From NCBI RefSeq assembly GCF_014697545.1, contig NZ_JACJSA010000003.1:248001-312000 (forward strand): a stretch of 64,000 nucleotides of DNA, in the 5' to 3' direction. Positions within the stretch are counted from its first letter, which is position 1. Each line of letters opens with the position of its first letter. Source of the stretch: Oscillatoria sp. FACHB-1407 (GTDB taxonomy: Bacteria; Cyanobacteriota; Cyanobacteriia; Elainellales; Elainellaceae). The notes below the pieces were generated by a model. It saw only the letters and a program-made list of their open reading frames with translations, was not told the DNA's origin and did no database searches. Of the stretch, positions 1 through 10,700 are shown piece after piece. Position numbers and translations under genes: made by a program.

Positions 1-49
1 CAGGGTTTGAGATATTGGCTTTGCCTTAAGCTTTTTGACCAAAGCTATA
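1..49 (+). repeat. Partial 105-bp TATAGC-family repeat, cut by window start
   Basis: This is the right-hand half of a short interspersed repeat whose fuller copies lie at 32442-32546, 44884-44987, 41901-42128 and (reversed) 56726-56826. It shares the CAGGGTTTGA core and the GACCAAAGCTATA end. The left half lies outside the window. Confidence 0.75.
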
Positions 50-201
50 TTTTCGGGTAGTGCTAGAGAGGCAGGATGATGGGATGGTGGGAGGGCGTGA
101 AAGGCTTACTCTCACACTCTCACCTGATTATTCCCCAGCCTTGCCTAAACTAGGACTACCTATTTTCGTTTCTCTTCCTTCTTTTTTCGCGTTTCTTTTT
201 T

Positions 202-1737
202 CTACAGCACCAGGCTCAAGCCCCGGTCAGCCGTTGCTGCCAGGATGTCTTCAATTTGAGTGGGGGTGAGATCGGGGTTTGCGCTGAGCATCAGTGCTAC
301 GACTCCGGCAACGTGGGGAGTTGCCATGGAGGTGCCGCTGTCGTAGAAGTAGCTGTTGCCGGGGATAGTCGATCGAATATCAAAACCCGGAGCCACAAAG
401 AAGGCAGATGGGCTGTTGCCAGCGGGGTTTGAGAAGCTATTGACCTGTCGCCGACTGGTGACGGAGCCAACGGAGATGCCCAGACGGTTTGCACCAATGA
501 AGGTTGTGTATTTTTGCGATCGCGTTGCCCCCAGAGCTTGACGCTCATTCCCGGCAGCCACCACGACCACTACGCCCTTCTGCCGTGCCAGTCTCAGAGC
601 CGCCTGCACGTTAGGGCTGAGGGGTCCACCTGTAAAGCGTCCCAGGCTCATGTTGATCACGTCTGCTCCATTTTCAACCGCATAACGGATGCCCTGAGCT
701 ACGCCATCATCCGTACCGCCTTCGCTGCTCAAGACACGAACAGGCATGATGCGGGCGTTATAGGCAACACCTGTCACCCCTAAACCTTCCTTGGAAGCGG
801 CGATCGTTCCGGCTACGTGGGTGCCGTGTCCGCCCAGATCATCAGGATCGTTATTGTTATCGATGAAGTTCCAACCCCGCACATCGTCTACAAACCCGTT
901 GCGATCGTCGTCCACACCGTTATCCGGAATTTCGTCAGCATTGTTCCAAATGTTGTTGCTCAAGGCAGGATGACTATAGTCCACACCCTCATCTAAAACA
1001 GCAACGGTAACACCCTGTCCGGTAAAGCCCTGTGCCCATACTTCCGGTGCTTTGATTAAATCGAGTCCCCAGCGAGTCCCATCCAGGTTGGTCACGTCTG
1101 GAAATTCACTTTTGCCTGCGGCACGTGCAACGGCAGCCGTGGCATTGATCAACCCGTGCCCCCAAAAGAAGTTGAACTGTTGTGTAGACCGAGGGGTAAA
1201 CCGTTCTGTGCTGAGTCGATAGTCGCCAATCTCGCGGGTGAAGGCACTGGTGACTCGCACTAGATAGCGTACTCCGGGACGAACCGTGAATGTTAAAGCA
1301 ACCCCACTTGAGCGAATGAGTCGCCCTGTCCGGGCGTTGATCAGTTGTAAGGTTGGGGTAAAGTCGGGCGTACTCAAGCGAACGTGAACTTGCTGCCCTG
1401 CTTTTACACGGGTCAACCGATAGTCATCTGAGAAGAGGTCGATGCCCTCACCCAGTGGATTAAGGCGATCGGATGTGCTCAAGCTGCCCCGCAACTGCTG
1501 ATTGCCCCGCAAAACGCGTGTGGGTCTGAGGGGCGTTGTGGGACGAATATCCGACTGTGTCTTTAAAGCAGCATGTCTCAGGGATTGGGCTGTAGCGGAG
1601 CGAGGGGCAGCAAAGGCGGAATGCAACTGACCAGAACGAGACGGTGCCATTGCGTAAACTGCATTTCTCAGGTCAGTTTGAGCTAGTTGGCGGTGCGAAG
1701 CTGTTGCCCCTCCAGGGTAATCGCCACTAAATAACAC
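202..1737 (-). CDS. Secreted subtilisin-like serine protease (S8 family)
   Basis: Peptidase S8 (subtilase), 511 residues. The catalytic triad is visible: Asp in VLDEGVDYSHP (about residue 249), His in GGHGTHVAGT (about 303) and Ser in GTSMATPHVAG (about 467). Residues ~95-180 (DYRLTRVKAGQQVHVRL onward) look like a PPC-type beta-sandwich, here on the N-terminal side of the protease; such domains usually accompany secreted proteases. A GTG start is chosen because AAGGAG lies about 9 bases upstream. No classical signal peptide is obvious, so export is inferred from family and domain. The gene is monocistronic and divergent from ileS. The exact substrate is unknown. Confidence 0.93.
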   Translation of the reverse strand: MLFSGDYPGGATASHRQLAQTDLRNAVYAMAPSRSGQLHSAFAAPRSATAQSLRHAALKTQSDIRPTTPLRPTRVLRGNQQLRGSLSTSDRLNPLGEGIDLFSDDYRLTRVKAGQQVHVRLSTPDFTPTLQLINARTGRLIRSSGVALTFTVRPGVRYLVRVTSAFTREIGDYRLSTERFTPRSTQQFNFFWGHGLINATAAVARAAGKSEFPDVTNLDGTRWGLDLIKAPEVWAQGFTGQGVTVAVLDEGVDYSHPALSNNIWNNADEIPDNGVDDDRNGFVDDVRGWNFIDNNNDPDDLGGHGTHVAGTIAASKEGLGVTGVAYNARIMPVRVLSSEGGTDDGVAQGIRYAVENGADVINMSLGRFTGGPLSPNVQAALRLARQKGVVVVVAAGNERQALGATRSQKYTTFIGANRLGISVGSVTSRRQVNSFSNPAGNSPSAFFVAPGFDIRSTIPGNSYFYDSGTSMATPHVAGVVALMLSANPDLTPTQIEDILAATADRGLSLVL

Positions 1738-2121
1738 CTTGGATTACTCCTTAAATTAAATGAGTTGATAGAACTGAGTACGGTTGGAATTGACAGTGGT
1801 GATCAATCAAAGTTTGAGCTTGAACAGGGGTCAAATGGAATTCGCAAAGCGATCGCCTCGAAATTGTTAGACTGAAGCAATCGGATGACGAACAACGCCG
1901 GATCGTAACCTTCCGTTTTATAACAGCTTTGGCAGGGTGAGCGGCAACAGTAGTGTTACAACCGTAACCATTTCTTCGCATTGGGTAGAGAAATTAGGAC
2001 AAATTTCATCTCCAACTGCAAGAGTGCTAGCAAATCGAGGTATGACCTTGAAGCAAAGGGAAGTTGTGACTGATAATGGTTCGATACAATCCTTGATATC
2101 CTTCACCCTTAATTGGCGATC
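1738..2121. other. Intergenic region between subtilase and ileS
   Basis: This divergent spacer must hold promoters for both flanking genes. I see the subtilase ribosome-binding site (AAGGAG on the minus strand near 1750) but no repeat, RNA gene or convincing ORF. Confidence 0.5.
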
Positions 2122-5010
2122 GTGACAGAACCAGGAAGCTATAAAGATACGGTTAATTTGCCCAAAACTGCCTTTGATATGCGGGCAAATGCAGTAAAGC
2201 GGGAGCCAGAACTGCAAACGTTTTGGCGTGACAATCAGATTTACGAAAAATTGTCACAAACTAACCCTAAAGAACCGTTTATTCTCCATGACGGACCTCC
2301 CTACGCCAACGGTCCCTTACATATTGGTCACGCTCTCAACAAAACCCTGAAGGACATTATTAACAAATACCAGCTCTTGCAGGGGCGTAGAGTACGCTAC
2401 GTCCCCGGTTGGGACTGCCATGGGCTACCCATTGAGTTGAAGGTGTTGCAAGCCATGAAGCCTGCCGAGCGGGAAAAGTTAACCCCGATCGAGTTGCGAC
2501 GACGGGCTAAAACCTGGGCACTGGAGCAGCAACAGCAACAGGCAGAGAGCTTCAAGCGGTATGGCATCTGGGGCGATTGGGAACACCCCTATCTCACCCT
2601 GACATCTGACTATGAAGCGGCTCAAATTGGTGTGTTTGGGCAAATGGTGCTGAAGGGCTACATCTATCGGGGGCTAAAACCTGTTCACTGGAGTCCCAGT
2701 TCTAAGACGGCTCTAGCAGAGGCAGAACTGGAATATCCAGAAGGTCACACCTCTCGCAGCATCTATGCGGCGTTTTCGATGGTGAGTCTGTCGGATGCTG
2801 CCAAGCCTGCGCTAGAAGCCTACTTGCCTGAACTGGGTGTTGCCATCTGGACGACGACTCCCTGGACGATTCCGGCAAACATGGCGGTAGCTGTGAACCC
2901 AGACCTGACCTATGCCGTTGTTGAAGTAGCAGGTTTTGGAGAACTAGCGCATCCCTTCCGTTACTTGATTGTGGCGCAAGATTTAGTAGAGCGGTTGTCC
3001 CAAGTCTTCGCAACCGGATTGACGGTTAAAGCAACTTTGTCTGGGAAAGACCTGGAATATTCCACGTACCGCCATCCACTGTTCGATCGCGAAAGCCCGA
3101 TTGTTATTGGTGGCGATTACGTTACAACCGAGTCGGGTACAGGTCTGGTTCACACGGCTCCCGGACATGGCGAAGACGACTTTAGGGTGGGTATGCAGTA
3201 CGACTTGCCCGTTTTGTCTCCGGTTGATGATAATGGCGTTTTCACCGAAGAAGCCGGACCTTTTCAGGGACTTAATGTTTTGAAAGATGCTAATCCAGCC
3301 ATCATTCAAGCGTTAACGGAGGCAAAATCGCTGCTCAAAGAAGAGGATTATGTTCACCGCTACCCGTATGATTGGCGGACGAAACAACCCACGATTTTTC
3401 GTGCAACAGAGCAGTGGTTTGCATCGGTTGAAGGCTTCCGGGAAGAGGCGTTGGAGGCAATTAAGCAAGTCCGCTGGATTCCAGAACAGGGTGAAAACCG
3501 GATTACCGCGATGGTGGCTGAGCGATCGGACTGGTGTATCTCGCGTCAGCGCAGTTGGGGGGTGCCGATCCCCGTGTTTTATGATGAGGCAACCGGAGAG
3601 CCCTTGCTGAATGAGGAAACTATTTCCCATGTGCAGCGCATCTTCGCTGAAAAGGGCTCGGATGCCTGGTGGGAGTTGCCTGTAGAGGAACTGTTGCCGG
3701 AAGCCTATCGCAACAATGGGCACAGCTACCGCAAGGGAATGGATACGATGGATGTCTGGTTTGACTCTGGCTCATCGTGGGCAGCCGTCGCCAAGCAGCG
3801 CGAAGGGATGGAATATCCAGTGGATTTGTATTTGGAGGGATCAGACCAGCACCGGGGATGGTTCCAATCCAGCCTGTTGACTAGCGTGGCAACCAATGGC
3901 TGTGCACCTTACAAAACGGTGTTGACTCATGGCTTTGCGCTAGATGAGCAGGGTCGCAAGATGAGCAAATCACTGGGGAACGTGGTTGATCCGGCAGTGG
4001 TGATCGAAGGAGGGAAGAACCAGAAAGAAGACCCACCGTATGGTGCAGATGTGCTGCGGTTGTGGGTGTCTTCGGTGGACTATTCCTCCGATGTGCCGTT
4101 GGGCAAGAGCATCCTCAAACAGTTGTCGGATGTCTACCGCAAGATTCGCAATACTGCTCGATTCCTGTTGGGTAACTTGCATGACTTTGACCCAGCCCAA
4201 CATGCGGTTCCCTACGATCAATTGCCGGAACTCGATCGCTACATGCTATACCGCATGACGGAGGTGTTTGCTGAAGTGACGGAGGCATTTGAGACGTTTG
4301 AGTTCTTCCGATTCTTCCAGACCATCCAAAACTTTTGCGTGGTGGATCTGTCAAACTTCTATCTGGATATTGCGAAGGATCGGTTGTACATCAGCGCAGA
4401 GGATACAGCCCGACGACGCAGTTGCCAAACGGTGTTATCAGTGGCGATCGAAAACCTGGCACGGGCGATCGCCCCAGTTCTGTCTCACTTAGCGGAAGAC
4501 ATCTGGCAATATCTGCCCTACCAAACTCCCTACAAATCCGTGTTTGAGTCGGGTTGGGTAAAGCTGGAGGACGGTTGGAAACAACCAGAATTGGGAGCAA
4601 CCTGGCAAAAGCTGCGTATGGTTCGGACAGAAGTCAACAAGGTGTTTGAGCAAGCTAGAGCCGAGAAGGCGATCGGGTCTTCTCTGGAGGCAAAGGTACG
4701 GCTCTATGTCGCGGATGCTGGATTGCAGAATAAGCTGCGATCGCTCAATCCTGCGGATAGTCTCAGTGGTAATCGGGTGGATGAGTTGCGCTATCTCTTA
4801 CTTGCCTCTCAGGTGGAATTGCTCGATTCCCCTGCTGCTTTGGATGGCGTGAAATATAGCTCCAAAACGGAGGGATTGGCGATCGGGGTCGTTGAAGCAG
4901 AGGGCAAAAAGTGCGATCGCTGCTGGAACTACTCCACTCATGTCGGTGAGTCGGCAGATCATCCGTTGCTCTGTGAGCGGTGTGTCGAGGCACTCATCGG
5001 ACGGTTCTAA
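2122..5010 (+). CDS. ileS: Isoleucyl-tRNA synthetase
   Basis: Class I aminoacyl-tRNA synthetase that charges tRNA-Ile, about 962 residues and full length for the family. Visible signatures are GPLHIGH (HIGH motif, residue ~70), KMSKS (~614), the editing-domain stretch TTTPWTIPAN, and a C-terminal zinc ribbon CDRCWNY...CERC (~930-958) typical of eubacterial IleRS. The frame is open to a TTG at 2113, but GTG at 2122 gives the N-terminus MTEPGSYKDTVNLP expected for cyanobacterial IleRS, so that start is preferred. It is apparently transcribed alone. Cytoplasmic and essential. Confidence 0.97.
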   Translation: MTEPGSYKDTVNLPKTAFDMRANAVKREPELQTFWRDNQIYEKLSQTNPKEPFILHDGPPYANGPLHIGHALNKTLKDIINKYQLLQGRRVRYVPGWDCHGLPIELKVLQAMKPAEREKLTPIELRRRAKTWALEQQQQQAESFKRYGIWGDWEHPYLTLTSDYEAAQIGVFGQMVLKGYIYRGLKPVHWSPSSKTALAEAELEYPEGHTSRSIYAAFSMVSLSDAAKPALEAYLPELGVAIWTTTPWTIPANMAVAVNPDLTYAVVEVAGFGELAHPFRYLIVAQDLVERLSQVFATGLTVKATLSGKDLEYSTYRHPLFDRESPIVIGGDYVTTESGTGLVHTAPGHGEDDFRVGMQYDLPVLSPVDDNGVFTEEAGPFQGLNVLKDANPAIIQALTEAKSLLKEEDYVHRYPYDWRTKQPTIFRATEQWFASVEGFREEALEAIKQVRWIPEQGENRITAMVAERSDWCISRQRSWGVPIPVFYDEATGEPLLNEETISHVQRIFAEKGSDAWWELPVEELLPEAYRNNGHSYRKGMDTMDVWFDSGSSWAAVAKQREGMEYPVDLYLEGSDQHRGWFQSSLLTSVATNGCAPYKTVLTHGFALDEQGRKMSKSLGNVVDPAVVIEGGKNQKEDPPYGADVLRLWVSSVDYSSDVPLGKSILKQLSDVYRKIRNTARFLLGNLHDFDPAQHAVPYDQLPELDRYMLYRMTEVFAEVTEAFETFEFFRFFQTIQNFCVVDLSNFYLDIAKDRLYISAEDTARRRSCQTVLSVAIENLARAIAPVLSHLAEDIWQYLPYQTPYKSVFESGWVKLEDGWKQPELGATWQKLRMVRTEVNKVFEQARAEKAIGSSLEAKVRLYVADAGLQNKLRSLNPADSLSGNRVDELRYLLLASQVELLDSPAALDGVKYSSKTEGLAIGVVEAEGKKCDRCWNYSTHVGESADHPLLCERCVEALIGRF

Positions 5011-5480
5011 GGGCTAGAAGATTGTTCCAGTTCATTTCTGAGCCAATTTGCCCCTGTCCGTGCTAAAGCTACCGTGTATACACATCTCTGTTTTTCAATG
5101 AGGCACTTGGTTACTTCAATGAGTTTGAAAACCAGGCTCTCCCCCAAACCCCCGATTGGAGGACGCCACTGCCTCCCCCAAACCCCCTAGCAGAAGGTGT
5201 TTCGGTTAACCTAAAAGTGCGCTTCGCATCGGTTCTAAGTACGGGTATTTCTAGTCGTGGCAAGATGCCGCGAGGACTCAAAGTCCCCCAATTTTGGGGG
5301 ATTTAGGGGTTTGAGAGGACTTGTATAAACATGGTAGCCGCATTGGAAAGGGGCTTTGATTAGGAATTAGGTTCAGAAAAACCCGGTTTACGAGGTGTCA
5401 CATTGGAGGAACTCATCCATCACCCAGTTGGTCAAAATAGATACAGGGTCGAATGAATCTTGTATCGAATTCCCCTATAT
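5011..5480. other. Intergenic region with C/G-rich repeats
   Basis: The spacer contains two C-rich blocks (about 5142-5200) and a perfect 16-bp palindrome CCCCCAATTTTGGGGG at 5285-5300 followed by ATTTAGGGG. Palindromes of this sort are common dispersed repeats in cyanobacteria. No RNA gene or ORF is supported. Confidence 0.5.
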
Positions 5481-5993
5481 ATGGCTATGAATACGACATT
5501 ACGGTTAACTTTTAACAAAATTGCTCAACACGCTCGTGCGATCGCTGCGGCTACGGTGTTGCTTGGAGTCGGTGCATTGCCTGCGCTGGCACAGTCGGCT
5601 AACTTTGACTCAATCGCGATCGCCCCTGGATTTTCGGCAGCAGCAGGAGCGGCTCAAGGGTATACAGGTGGGTCGTTTTCGCTGTCCTCCTTGGCAAATC
5701 GTGACAGTAGTGGGAATCTGTGCCTAGGCTTTAGTGCCTCCTCCACCCCTGATCACCTGTTGGTGTTAGAGCAAAACTTTGGTAGCCTCACCCTCCAAGT
5801 TGACAGTGGAGGCAATGACACGACGTTGGCGATTCAAGGACCAGACGGTAGAATCTTGTGTGGTGATGACACTGGGCGCAATAAAGATGCCAGCATTCAA
5901 GCGGGTGGCTTGTCCGCAGGAACCTATCGGGTCTGGGTTGGCTCCTTTGACTCAGGAGCCCGCTACAACTACACACTACGAGCACAGCAGTAG
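5481..5993 (+). CDS. Small secreted protein with PPC-like beta domain
   Basis: About 170 residues. The N-terminus has a clear Sec signal peptide (hydrophobic ATVLLGVGALPALAQS with an AxA cleavage site). The mature part, with LEQNFGSLTLQVDSGGNDTTLAIQGPDG and GTYRVWVGSFDSGARYNYTL, resembles the bacterial pre-peptidase C-terminal (PPC) beta-sandwich, here without an attached enzyme. An ATG at 5481 or 5487 is favoured over an upstream in-frame TTG at 5460 because the signal peptide then starts correctly. The following flavoprotein gene begins 4 bases after the stop, so the two are probably co-transcribed. Role unknown; periplasmic or extracellular by inference. Confidence 0.8.
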   Translation: MAMNTTLRLTFNKIAQHARAIAAATVLLGVGALPALAQSANFDSIAIAPGFSAAAGAAQGYTGGSFSLSSLANRDSSGNLCLGFSASSTPDHLLVLEQNFGSLTLQVDSGGNDTTLAIQGPDGRILCGDDTGRNKDASIQAGGLSAGTYRVWVGSFDSGARYNYTLRAQQ

Positions 5994-5996
5994 TCA

Positions 5997-6581
5997 ATGG
6001 CGGTGACGTTAGCTCCCTGGCGGTCGGCGATCGCTCGTGCGCTTCATCGCAACCGTTCGTTGGTGTATGCTCGGTATCTGCAATTGGCAACGGTGCGATC
6101 GGACGGACGACCCGCCAATCGTACCGTGGTCTTTCGAGGTTTCTTAGACAACACCAATCAACTCAAATTCATCACCGACGATCGCAGCGAAAAAGCTTTA
6201 CAGATTCCGCAAAACGCTTGGGGTGAGGTGTGCTGGTACTTTCCCAATACCCGCGAACAGTTTCGTTTGCTGGGGCAACTGAGCCTGATTGATGAGAAGA
6301 ACTCGGATGCAACCCTGCGTCAGGCACGACAGAGACAATGGCAAGAATTGTCAGATGCTGCACGAACACAATTTGCCTGGGCTGATCCCGGTAAACTCCG
6401 TTCACCCGATGATCCCTTCACGCCACCATCCCCAGACGCTTCCAGTCCACTGTCCAATTTTTTGCTTGTACTGCTTGACCCAATTCAGGTGGATCATCTG
6501 GAGTTGAGAGGCGAGCCGCAAAACCGCTCTATTTATCGGCAGATTAACAATGAGTGGATGGTAGATGCTGTGAATCCTTGA
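5997..6581 (+). CDS. PPOX-type FMN-dependent flavoprotein (pyridoxamine 5'-phosphate oxidase family)
   Basis: 194 residues. The pattern RSLVYARYLQLATVRSDGRPANRTVVFRG followed by FITDDRSEKALQI and AEVCWYFP-like GEVCWYFPNTREQFRL is that of the split-barrel, FMN-binding pyridoxamine phosphate oxidase superfamily, in the cyanobacterial subgroup of Alr4036-like proteins. The C-terminal PLDxxxLxG part of true PdxH is replaced by LLDPIQVDHLELRG...RSIYRQINNEW, so the reaction may or may not be PNP/PMP oxidation. It starts 4 bases after the preceding secreted-protein gene. Cytoplasmic. Confidence 0.85.
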   Translation: MAVTLAPWRSAIARALHRNRSLVYARYLQLATVRSDGRPANRTVVFRGFLDNTNQLKFITDDRSEKALQIPQNAWGEVCWYFPNTREQFRLLGQLSLIDEKNSDATLRQARQRQWQELSDAARTQFAWADPGKLRSPDDPFTPPSPDASSPLSNFLLVLLDPIQVDHLELRGEPQNRSIYRQINNEWMVDAVNP

Positions 6582-6589
6582 TGGGAGCA

Positions 6590-6838
6590 GGGAGTGGGGA
6601 GATAGCTTTGAGCTTCGCTTTTGGGATTTGCGAGCGTATGAGTTGATTTTGCGACGTGCCGTTGATAATGGTGAACGGTTTCATATTGGGGTTGGGTGAA
6701 TTGTGCCTATGAGGCAGCGATCGCGAAAATTGCCCAAGTCGCACGACAGGAAACCTACAGGCACAAACTCCCTACCGTACCTAATCAGGAGGGCGAGATA
6801 GGTGAAGCTGTTACCTACAAACCGTTTGTGGGTTAGCT
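6590..6838 (+). pseudogene. Possible decayed coding remnant
   Basis: Two short stretches read like protein but lie in different frames and have no start: roughly 6611-6703 gives ELRFWDLRAYELILRRAV, ending at TGA, and roughly 6708-6838 gives EAAIAKIAQVARQE...VTYKPFVG, ending at TAG. I do not recognise the family. A frameshifted gene end is the simplest reading; chance ORFs cannot be excluded. Confidence 0.25.
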
Positions 6839-7624
6839 CTAGATGCCAGAGCCGTTCAAAAATTCCTCAATGACCTTGTCACGGAGACGACAGGCAGTAG
6901 CGTGATCGAATTCTGGTTCATTGGCGATCGCTTCGGCTTCATCTGAACCGGAAACCGATACCAGAATGGGTTCAGGCAATGGCTGAGGCTTCGCAGGTTG
7001 CAATACCTTTAACTGCTGTTCCAGTGCTTCGATGCGATCGACCAAGGCGCGAATCACCTGCGCCTCTGAGTCAGGCAGTCTGCCGTGTTCCAGGGGACCG
7101 ACTCGCTCCCCAGAACGGTAAACAATCCGTCCGGGTACGCCGACCACGGTGCAATCAGAAGGTACATCGCGCAAGACAACCGAGCCTGCCCCAATGCGAA
7201 CATTATCACCAATTTGCAGATTGCCTAAAACCTTGGCTCCAGCCCCGACAACTACATTTTCGCCCAGGGTAGGGTGACGTTTGCCACTCTGTTTACCCGT
7301 TCCACCGAGCGTAACCCCTTGATAAATCAGAGCATAGTTGCCAACGATCGCCGTTTCTCCGATGACAACGCCCATACCATGGTCAATGAAAACACCACAC
7401 CCGATCGCTGCGCCAGGGTGAATCTCAATCCCTGTGAGAAAGCGGGCGATGTGAGAGATCAAACGGGGAATAAATGGCATTCGCCAGCGATAAAGCTGGT
7501 GAGCGAAACGATGAAACAGCAACGCCTGAAGACCAGGGTAGCAAAATAACACCTCTAACCAATTGCGGGCAGCAGGGTCGCGATCAAAGATGATGCGAAA
7601 GTCAGCAATCAGGGTACTCAGCAC
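6839..7624 (-). CDS. cysE: Serine O-acetyltransferase
   Basis: Acetylates L-serine with acetyl-CoA to O-acetylserine, the first step of cysteine synthesis. 261 residues. The N-terminal helical part (DPAARNWLEVLFCYPGLQALLFHRFAHQLY) is followed by a left-handed beta-helix of hexapeptide repeats (GVFIDHGMGVVIGETAIVGN and onward, ~70-165) with the catalytic DHG and the CoA-binding GKR segment. The C-terminal tail beyond ~185 (EALEQQLKVLQPAKPQPLP) is an extension seen in cyanobacterial CysE. Transcribed alone, convergent with the flavoprotein gene. Confidence 0.95.
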   Translation of the reverse strand: MLSTLIADFRIIFDRDPAARNWLEVLFCYPGLQALLFHRFAHQLYRWRMPFIPRLISHIARFLTGIEIHPGAAIGCGVFIDHGMGVVIGETAIVGNYALIYQGVTLGGTGKQSGKRHPTLGENVVVGAGAKVLGNLQIGDNVRIGAGSVVLRDVPSDCTVVGVPGRIVYRSGERVGPLEHGRLPDSEAQVIRALVDRIEALEQQLKVLQPAKPQPLPEPILVSVSGSDEAEAIANEPEFDHATACRLRDKVIEEFLNGSGI

Positions 7625-7735
7625 AGGCAGTTCCCGTTGGTAACGTCAACCAAACACGATCTTTATCAAACCAAACACTATCTTAACGTTAGATTTACCC
7701 GGTTGATTCACCCATTGGAGTCACCCATCAAATTT

Positions 7736-10700
7736 CTATTCCCAGGCAGATAATTCAGCTGTCCAGGTTTGCATCAAGGTATTGACCTGAGTGCGACGGG
7801 CTTCAAAGGTTGCCGCAATCCAAATGAAAATTAACCCCAATACAATGCCCACTGCCCACAGCAACGCAGAGTAATTGCTGACAAACAGCCACAACAGCCG
7901 CAACACTCGAATGACAAATGTGGCAGTGCCGACGTAGAGAAATGCCCGCACTCGCAGCACGATCCCCAATAAAATCAGCCCGACACTCAGCCCTAATGTG
8001 AGCAGTGCAAACACGATCGCGGTAGGTTGTGGTTCGATCTCAGCTTGATATAGAGCGGTCAGGCAGATCAGACCCGTTGCTAATAGCCGCAGCAAGTGTC
8101 GATTTTCGCGATCGTCCTGCGCTTGCAACTCCGGGTCAATCTGCACCACATAGAGCACTGAACAACCGACCACGGTACTGATCCATATCGGTTCCGACCA
8201 CCCCTGCTCGTTGAGATATCGCAGCACTGCCCAATCGAGGAGGAGAACACTGACATAGCTGAGCCGCAACTGCCCGTTTGCTTTGGCTAACCAGGCATAA
8301 AACGCGCCCACAATCAGGAGTGTTTGCAGGGCAATTCCCCAAAATGTGAGAACAGTGGTTATGGCTGGAATCGCTCCTGTGGACTGCTTCCAGGGATCAG
8401 GCGACCAGCCCCACCGCTCCCACGGTAAGGGATGTAGGAGGAGACAGAGAGCGGCAGCGATCGCCCCTCCCCAGGTCAATAGAATCTGGGGATCAGGCAA
8501 CAGGCGATGAAGAGCATAGGCGATGACAAGAGTCGCTTCGATGATGCCTGCATATGTCCAAGCTTCGGGAGAAGGGGAGTGGGAAGGGGCGCGATTAATC
8601 GTAGAGGGAGAAGGGACGCGATTAATCGTAGAGGGAGAAGGGACGCGATTAATCGCGTCTGTACTAGCGTGTAGAGATTGGGAAGAGACGCGATCAATTG
8701 TGTCTGTCCTAAAGTAGCGGTTGCCGTTTGCCAGAGCGTAGGCAGATAGGGTGATTGAGACACTTAGCCAGAGGAAGAATCCGGTTTCACTCAAAGAGGA
8801 GAATACCGCGAGGAGGGCTAACCCACTGCCGAGCAGCCAATGCACGTCAGCAATGGTACTCAATCCTTTGCGGTCAAGATGTAGATAGGGCAGCAGCCAT
8901 CGACTCAAGAGGCGATCGCCCACCGCAATCAGCAGGGCTAAACCTGCGAGTAGAGTAATGCCATCCCCTGCGTTGCCTCCTTCGGCTTGCAGGAGTTGAT
9001 AAACCAGCAACTCATACAAGGCGATCGACACGCCCGCCAGTGCAACATAGGTGATCGGCTGTAGAAATGGTTGTCGTCGTCCTACCCCAACCCAGATGAG
9101 AGCAGCCGCCAGGGTATAGAGCCCGGTGAATTCGCTGTAGGTGGAGTGGGATAGAATCAGCCCCAAAACGCCGTAGGTGAGGGGAATGGCGTGCCAACTG
9201 GTTTGATAGGAATCTCGACGAAATATCACCCACCCGTCTCCGGCTAATTGGGTGACGAATCCCAATGCCAGCGTGGCGATCGCCAGAGACGTAACTGTTG
9301 CAGAGGGATTGACAAGCAGCAGCACCCCCGCAACCCACAACTCCACTGCCCATGCCAACCCCCACAACACGAATTGGGTGGATTGTTGCCAGAGCCGATA
9401 GCCCAACGCCAATGTTGTCAGCCCTGCTGCCCAGACAAACAGCCCTGTGACCGTTTCAAACTCCGTGTAGAAACTAGCTGCGTAGGACGTCAGGATCAGC
9501 AGCAGCACACTACATAACCCGATCGCCCATGTATCTGTGGCGATCGCATATAGCGTATGCATGGGGGTGGAACGGCGTTTGAGCCAACCTCGCAGGAGCC
9601 ACAAGCCTGTCAGCAAGCCTGCCATAATCACCATCACCCACTGTGCTGTGAGTTGGGTAGAGAATTCCTGGTAGATCCAGGTGCTGATAAAGCCCAGCCC
9701 AAAACCCACCGTGAGAATCGCCAACACGAGCGATCGCAAGTGCCGTGAGTTGACCCAGAGTAATAGCGTGCCAACGCCAAACGTAATGATTTGTGGTGGC
9801 AGAGAATTGAGGAGAAACAACTGCAAGACCAGCGCGGGAACCGTCAGCCATGCCGCGATTTGGGGCTGTACGGCTAATGGACGAACCGCCACAACCGTCA
9901 GCATGATAGGAACCGCTAACCCGATCAGATTCCAAGACGTTGAGGGATCACCTGCCCAAAGTAATGGATACGCCAGTGCGGCTAAAATCAGTCCCGCATA
10001 CCAGGCACTTTGTCGCCACAGCAACGCAATCGGCAAGACGCTGACAATCCATTCCCCTACCATTAGCGTTAACAGGATGGCTGCTCCACCGATTTCGTTC
10101 AAAGCTGGGAACAACGTATCGATCCAGGAGAGCACCGCTGCCAGCCCGATTGCATGGGTAAAGTAGACGCCAAATCGACCCGCAGGGCGATCGCGAATCA
10201 CCGCTACTAAACTCAGGGTTGCGATCAACAAATTGAGCGATCGCACCAGGGGCACTGCCCAACTCAGCAGCACCATCAGGCTCCCTAAAATCAACGCCAT
10301 GATCTCGGTATGCGTTGCTAACGGCGGGTGTTGCTGTCGTCGCAACCAGATAGCAAAGCCAATCATGCCAACGACGTAGACAAAACCACCCAAACTGGCT
10401 AATTCTGCGGCGGTTACATTGTCGGCGATCGCACTAGCCGCGATGAGGATGCCCTGTCGCCAGTTAAACGGCAGCACGAACCACAGCAACCAAAACGCCT
10501 GAAAGCCCACGAATATCAGAGCAGTTAACTCACTGCGTCGCCAAAATCGTTGCAGGTTGCGCCAGAGTAGCCCTAGACCCAAACCGCTGACTGCGATCGC
10601 CTGCCAGGGAGGTTCTTCGCTGACGGAGACTAGCCAACCCAACACCAGCAATGCGGCTCCCACCCGTCCCAAAATGAGTTGATTGGGCATGGGACGGGAG

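Noticed and set aside
9681-10166. Plus-strand ORF of 161 codons inside the giant membrane protein
   Set aside because: Antisense shadow of hydrophobic coding sequence.
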